Below, in pieces: positions 59,525 through 64,000 of a DNA stretch of 64,000 nt (the stretch's first letter is position 1; each line of letters begins with the position of its first letter). The notes under the pieces are model-generated. The model made no database searches, was not told the DNA's origin, and saw only the letters and a program-made list of their open reading frames with translations. The DNA is from Strigops habroptila. Its lineage: Eukaryota > Chordata > Aves > Psittaciformes > Psittacidae. The translations under genes and the position numbers were made by a program. Location of the stretch: positions 65,767,225 to 65,831,224 of the forward strand of contig NC_044282.2 of NCBI RefSeq assembly GCF_004027225.2, given 5' to 3'.

Positions 59525-62500
59525 GCAGCAGCCAGAGAGATCACAGCTTACAAATATAGCTGCTTGCTGAAAGCAACTTCCTTAGGCTGCATACTGAAAT
59601 AATGGGAAAGGCCATTTTCTGTCTGTAAAAATTTCAAGCACTGTGGCTGAAAGAAAGGACTATATGCTTCAAAGGCTAACTGCATAGTGCAGATTAAAGA
59701 AGGAACTTAATGGAAAGCTGTAGTAATATCAACTATGTACTTTCAAGGTAAAAGCATAATATTTGGCCATAACAGACCCCTATCTGTATCATCTCAGCTA
59801 TCCCGTTGTGTCCTCCTTGTATCAGTCGAAGCATGAATTTCACAGTAGTGACATGAAGGAGGAAAGTGCCATAAATACTAAACCAAGCTCAGCCACAAGT
59901 GTAAGAACCACGTTACTTTTACCACTGGCACTAGCACAGCAAAGGTCTGCAGTGAAGCTTGTCTTGCAGAAGGTGGTGTATCCATGGACAGGGGGTACAC
60001 GACAAATTTCAGGCGGGATGATGAATATTAGTGGGGTGGCAGAGGTTTCTTGCCATCCGTTTAGCTGATCACTCTTAGGTTTTCCCTTGAGCCAGCACTT
60101 CGGCTTCTCCAGCCCTGCAGCGAGCTGGCTTGAGGAGCTAAACCACCAGAAAAGTATTTGCTTTCTTTTATAGGGCTAGTTTTTGGTTCACTTCCCCGGG
60201 CTGGCTCAGCACAGGGTCAGCCGTGCTGGTGAAAGAGGGACAGCAGGAGCCTTTCTTCACCCTGTTGTCTCTCAGCACTGCTGAGGCTAAAGACATCAGT
60301 CAAGTTACATCCCTTGCCTGTGGTTTCATATACGTCACTAAAATAACCCCTAAAACCCCATTCCTGCTCTCCCACGCCAGCTCTGCTCTTGGCACAGCTG
60401 TGCTACAAAAGCAAGGTGAGGGGAACTGAGCTGACTGGAAAACATCTTGCCTTTCACGGGCATCTTGCCTCACATCAGGTCCCCCTTACATAATGCCAAA
60501 GAAATGCCCGGGGAACCACAGCTGAACAAAAGCAAGGCCAGAACGAGAAGGCCACAAACCCAGACTGCAAAGCAATGTTGACAAGCCGAGGTGGGCAAAC
60601 CCGCCGTGCTGCAAACATGGAAAAGGGGAGCTGTACTAAACAATCCTCCTGGCTGAGGGCGAGGGCTCAGAGCTATGCAAGGGAAACAGCAACGGCCACA
60701 GAGGCTGCTTTTGGGGAGGAACAGCAAAGCTCACCTTCAGCAAGGCGGCCCAGGGATGGCTTTGTCAGCAGCCAGCAATTTTGGCTCCACCTCTGGATGC
60801 TCACCCCCCTGCATTCCCCTTTATCTGGGCTGCTGCTATTGCCTGCGGGGCCATGTGCTAAGTCCAAGCAGTAAGCTGATCCAGGTTAAAACACAATCCT
60901 CTAAAAAAAATGTAAAAAACCCCTCTTCCCGCTCCATTTTACTACATTAAGAAAGGGCAATTTCATCTTGGCTGTGTTTTGTTACCGACACATTTGTGCC
61001 TTAAGCACACAAATGCACTAAAGCATTCAGCTCCAGATGAATTAAAAGGGAACACGCTCATAAACAGCTTCACACTTTAACTCATCACACAATTTAAGTA
61101 CATTACTACACAGCCAAATTCTTTTCTTCAGAAGACAAACATGCAGCTAGCTGATTGCAAGTGTGAAACGGTGCTACAATGCACTCAGATCACAGATTCA
61201 TCGGCTAGAAACTACAGCTAGGGAGGCATCAGTCAGTTCGCCCTTGGACAAGGAATCCTACAGGCAGGTTTGCTGGTGACCCTTCTCCTCCCCAAGCCTC
61301 AGGTGACTGCGTATCACAAGAAAATACGCTTTCAATTATCTGAAGATTACTTAAATGAACGCAAGTCTGGTTATACATAACAAAGTAATTAAACAGAGTA
61401 TAAAACCAAAAGAGCCAGCACACTAAAATATGCCACCATATTGTTTAAGCACAGGGAAAAGGGAAAAATGTGCATGACAAAGTAAGAAAGAAAACCAAAA
61501 AGACAAAAATCTCCTTTGAACTGCTGGGACCAACTGAACAAAACTCAATACTGGTGCACAAATTACACCACTTACAAGTTCTGGCAAGATACAGCTATAA
61601 GGAAACTTCCATCACAGCAAAAGATCAAATTTCAGTTTCCTGCAGGATATATCCCAATCCCAGTGCAGGACCAACTGTGTTTGTATGTGGGAATGATACA
61701 GAGCCAGAAAATACACTACAAAAATGGTCTTGAGAGGAAGAATTGTGACAAGAGAAATTGCTTACCCTCAGCAAAGTAGCTCAACACATCCAAGTTGCTG
61801 CTATAATTAGCTACGTAAAAACTACACAACAGTGAGACTTGGAATATCCAACAGGAATACAGATGCTTTCTGCTTAATAATTTGTTACTGAACAAGAGAT
61901 GCTCCTTGTCTTGTCTTTGCACAGACACCCTGAAAGCCTCAAGCTCTCAAAACGCCTGCAGGTAAGGACTGCTTCCCATATTAAGGCTGCTAGCATGAAA
62001 AGAAGACATTAAAAATCACATCCTTTCTCTTGGGTCTGGTTTTGTGACAGCAAATGCTTTTCTGCCTCCTCCACAAAGTGCATGCGGGTGCCTGTGACTG
62101 ACCAAAGTTCCGACCGCGCTCCCATCATCTCCCCGCTGGCATGGCTGCGGCTGCCAGACCCTCGGGAAGCACTGCAGTGCTGGTGGGGTGATCCCGTCCT
62201 TGCCAGGGACTCGGGAGGTTGAGGACTGTGTGTGGTAAAACAACCAGACTGATAATTTGGTTTAAAAAAGTAGGAAAATAAAGGAAGGTTTTACTGTTTG
62301 AAAGCCCGAGAGTGAAACAGTGCCAAAGCAACTGAAGCTCAGCGCATTTGGGACTTGCGTTAAACTGCATATTCCTGATCTGCAGCAAGGAAAGCCTGTT
62401 TTGCCCATCAGAGAGTGACCCAAAAGCAAAAAAATAGTATGATAAATGCATTACTTATGTACTGCTTTATTGTAAGACCTCTGCTTCCCCATCCTTTCTT

Positions 62501-64000
62501 TTAAAGAAAGCAAATAAAGCTTCGAATTTACCCCACTGTTCTCTCCAGGGGGATCCCTCTCGGTTCCCCTTAGCTCTTCATTTCAGTTACCTCTCATGGC
62601 TCTGTTATGTATATACAACAGAATAAACAGATTTTATGTTCTGTGTACCTCCACACCACAGTAATTTTCCTATTTCCTCCTGTCCAGATGACAGGCTGTG
62701 ATTGAGCAAGGATAATCCATAGGCTGAAGTAGAGAGTAATTGTCCCTGCAGTTTTGAAGGACTTAAAAGAGCAGCTGCCATCCCAGATGACAGCAGCGAT
62801 ACCTCCGTCTCAGTGACAGTCGTATTAAATCCTCAGTGAGCATCGCTTGCTTATACTGGTAACAAGAGTAGGAAAATAAATGGGTTCATTTTCAAAGCAC
62901 TTAAAAGAAACAGGAGTTCCTGAAGGAAAGGGAGAAGCACAACTCTATATAAAAAGCCTGACAGCCTGAGAAAAACTTCCCACTTGACTTTCCCTACCGA
63001 AAAATCTCTCTGAGCATTGGTATCCATTCCCATTGAGTGACATGAATTTGTTGTAGGCAAAGTTAACCTAAAGAAAGGCAGGGAAAAGAAGGGAATAAAA
63101 AGAAGCTAGCCTTAAAATAGCTGGATATTCAGGACCTTTTCACTATTTCAGTGGCACCTCTCCTGACCCCTGGCATAAAAGCAGGAAGAATTCAATTGAG
63201 AAGCCGATACATCCTGGTGTTAATGGGAGGAAGAAAAAAATCAGACTACAGATAAAGCAATGACTTCAGACTCTGGGACTACCTTGGTCTGCTGGAGCAA
63301 ATCAAGGCAGATTTCACAGCTCTGAAGTGTGAAGAGCGAAAGCCAGGCAGGACGAGCCATTGCTCAGTTGGTGTCTCACTGACTGTTATAGCGTAGGGCA
63401 GGGATGCCCGGAGCACTGTATATAACTTGAAATACTCAACTATAAGAAAATATGAATAAATCTTAGTCCAGTTCATTGCTCAAAGCCAGGAAGGGCTCTT
63501 TTTTCCCCCTTTTTTGAAGGGAGGATTTGAGTCTGCTGGTTTATGTGTGCAGATTTCTCTCTTCTTGGCAAGTACATTTTTTTTCTTTTAAAATCTGAAT
63601 TAGAATAGCTGTGGTTTCCAATGCAAGCCCCAAATCCAGACATCAGAGGATGTGGCTAGCAGCAATGAACCCTTCGGCTGTACATGCAGAGCACAGCTGG
63701 CCGTTGAGCAGGAAGAATAACATCAGTAAAACCATCTAGTCCTATCACTGTGACAATCCCATAATCACTTTGCTCAGCCTCACAGAGCAAACAAGGTGGA
63801 TTTGCTCATGGTGACAACCTAAGCACCGCACCCCACCACCCCCATCCGGAGCTCTGCTCCTCCAAAAGGCATTTTCCCTCCCTGCTGCTCTAGTTTAGCC
63901 TTAAGAAAAAGGAAATTACAGGCTCTTGTGGCTCCTCAATCCCTGAGCGTAACTCTTTAAAGAAATAAATCTTGCAACTCAGTGCTTCTCTACTCTCGGC

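Larger units (their letters stand above)
49511..64000 (-). other. SPRED2: SPRED2 intron upstream of exon 5 (at least 14.5 kb)
   Basis: From exon 5 to the end of the window. I looked on the minus strand for exon 4 (the short acidic segment expected to end in a D-D-V-F-T pattern next to a donor) and for EVH1 exons (W-F-P, F-G-L-T-F patterns next to splice sites) and found none. They are probably beyond the window, though a missed short exon is possible. Recognised contents are an ancient CR1/L3-like LINE (about 52,500-53,408), an AT-rich palindromic tract (54154-54258) and a CpG-rich patch (59280-59524). Long open frames at 55103-55537 and 59111-59602 are judged chance. Confidence 0.75.

Noticed and set aside
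59111..59602. 163-codon plus-strand frame in the CpG-rich patch
   Set aside because: Two other long frames overlap it (59206-59559 plus, 59204-59473 minus), the typical effect of high GC. No protein motif was recognised.
61716..61928. Possible minus-strand exon ending at a donor-like site (GAG|GTAAGC, near 61,763), with an acceptor-like TTATAG upstream
   Set aside because: The peptide does not match SPRED2 exon 4 or the EVH1 domain, and nothing else supports an exon.
1..64000. tRNA, rRNA, CRISPR arrays, viral genes and bacterial operons
   Set aside because: No B-box-like tRNA pattern, rRNA-like block, spaced direct-repeat array or compact gene cluster was seen. The window is ordinary vertebrate gene and intergenic sequence.

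Overview
This is vertebrate nuclear DNA, most likely from a bird. Introns are long, splice sites are standard GT-AG, and the recognisable dispersed repeats are CR1 LINE 3' ends plus older amniote repeat remnants. No Alu or L1 sequence is seen. A non-avian sauropsid cannot be excluded from the sequence alone. No bacterial or viral gene, CRISPR array, tRNA or rRNA was seen.

Layout. (1) Positions 1 to about 23,015 hold the plus-strand gene ACTR2 (actin-related protein 2, the ATP-binding Arp2 subunit of the actin-nucleating Arp2/3 complex), from inside intron 1 to the end of the 3' UTR. Exons 2 to 9 are all present, with intact splice sites. They encode residues 17-394 of the 394-residue protein without a break; exon 1 lies upstream of the window. 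A 15-base in-frame microexon (7571-7585) sits in intron 2. (2) About 23,016 to 45,079 is a 22-kb intergenic region with no supported gene. It holds one truncated CR1, a MIR/CORE-SINE-like remnant, three degenerate copies of a short old repeat and a few AT-rich blocks with homeodomain-type motifs. (3) About 45,080 to 64,000 is the 3' part of SPRED2 on the minus strand (Sprouty-related EVH1-domain protein 2, a membrane-bound inhibitor of RAS-ERK signalling). It comprises the 3' UTR, exon 6 (end of the KIT-binding domain and the whole cysteine-rich Sprouty domain), exon 5, and about 14.5 kb of the upstream intron. The EVH1-encoding exons and exon 4 were not found and probably lie beyond position 64,000.

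The two genes converge tail to tail, the same neighbourhood as human 2p14. They are not an operon and share no pathway directly. Arp2 drives branched-actin assembly, while SPRED2 damps growth-factor signalling.

I found no undescribed biological system. The best points for a second look are the ACTR2 microexon, whose five residues would fall at the end of the actin-type D-loop; a heavily decayed CR1/L3-like LINE antisense in the SPRED2 intron; the family of short old repeats in the intergenic region; and the diverged linker between the two SPRED2 domains.
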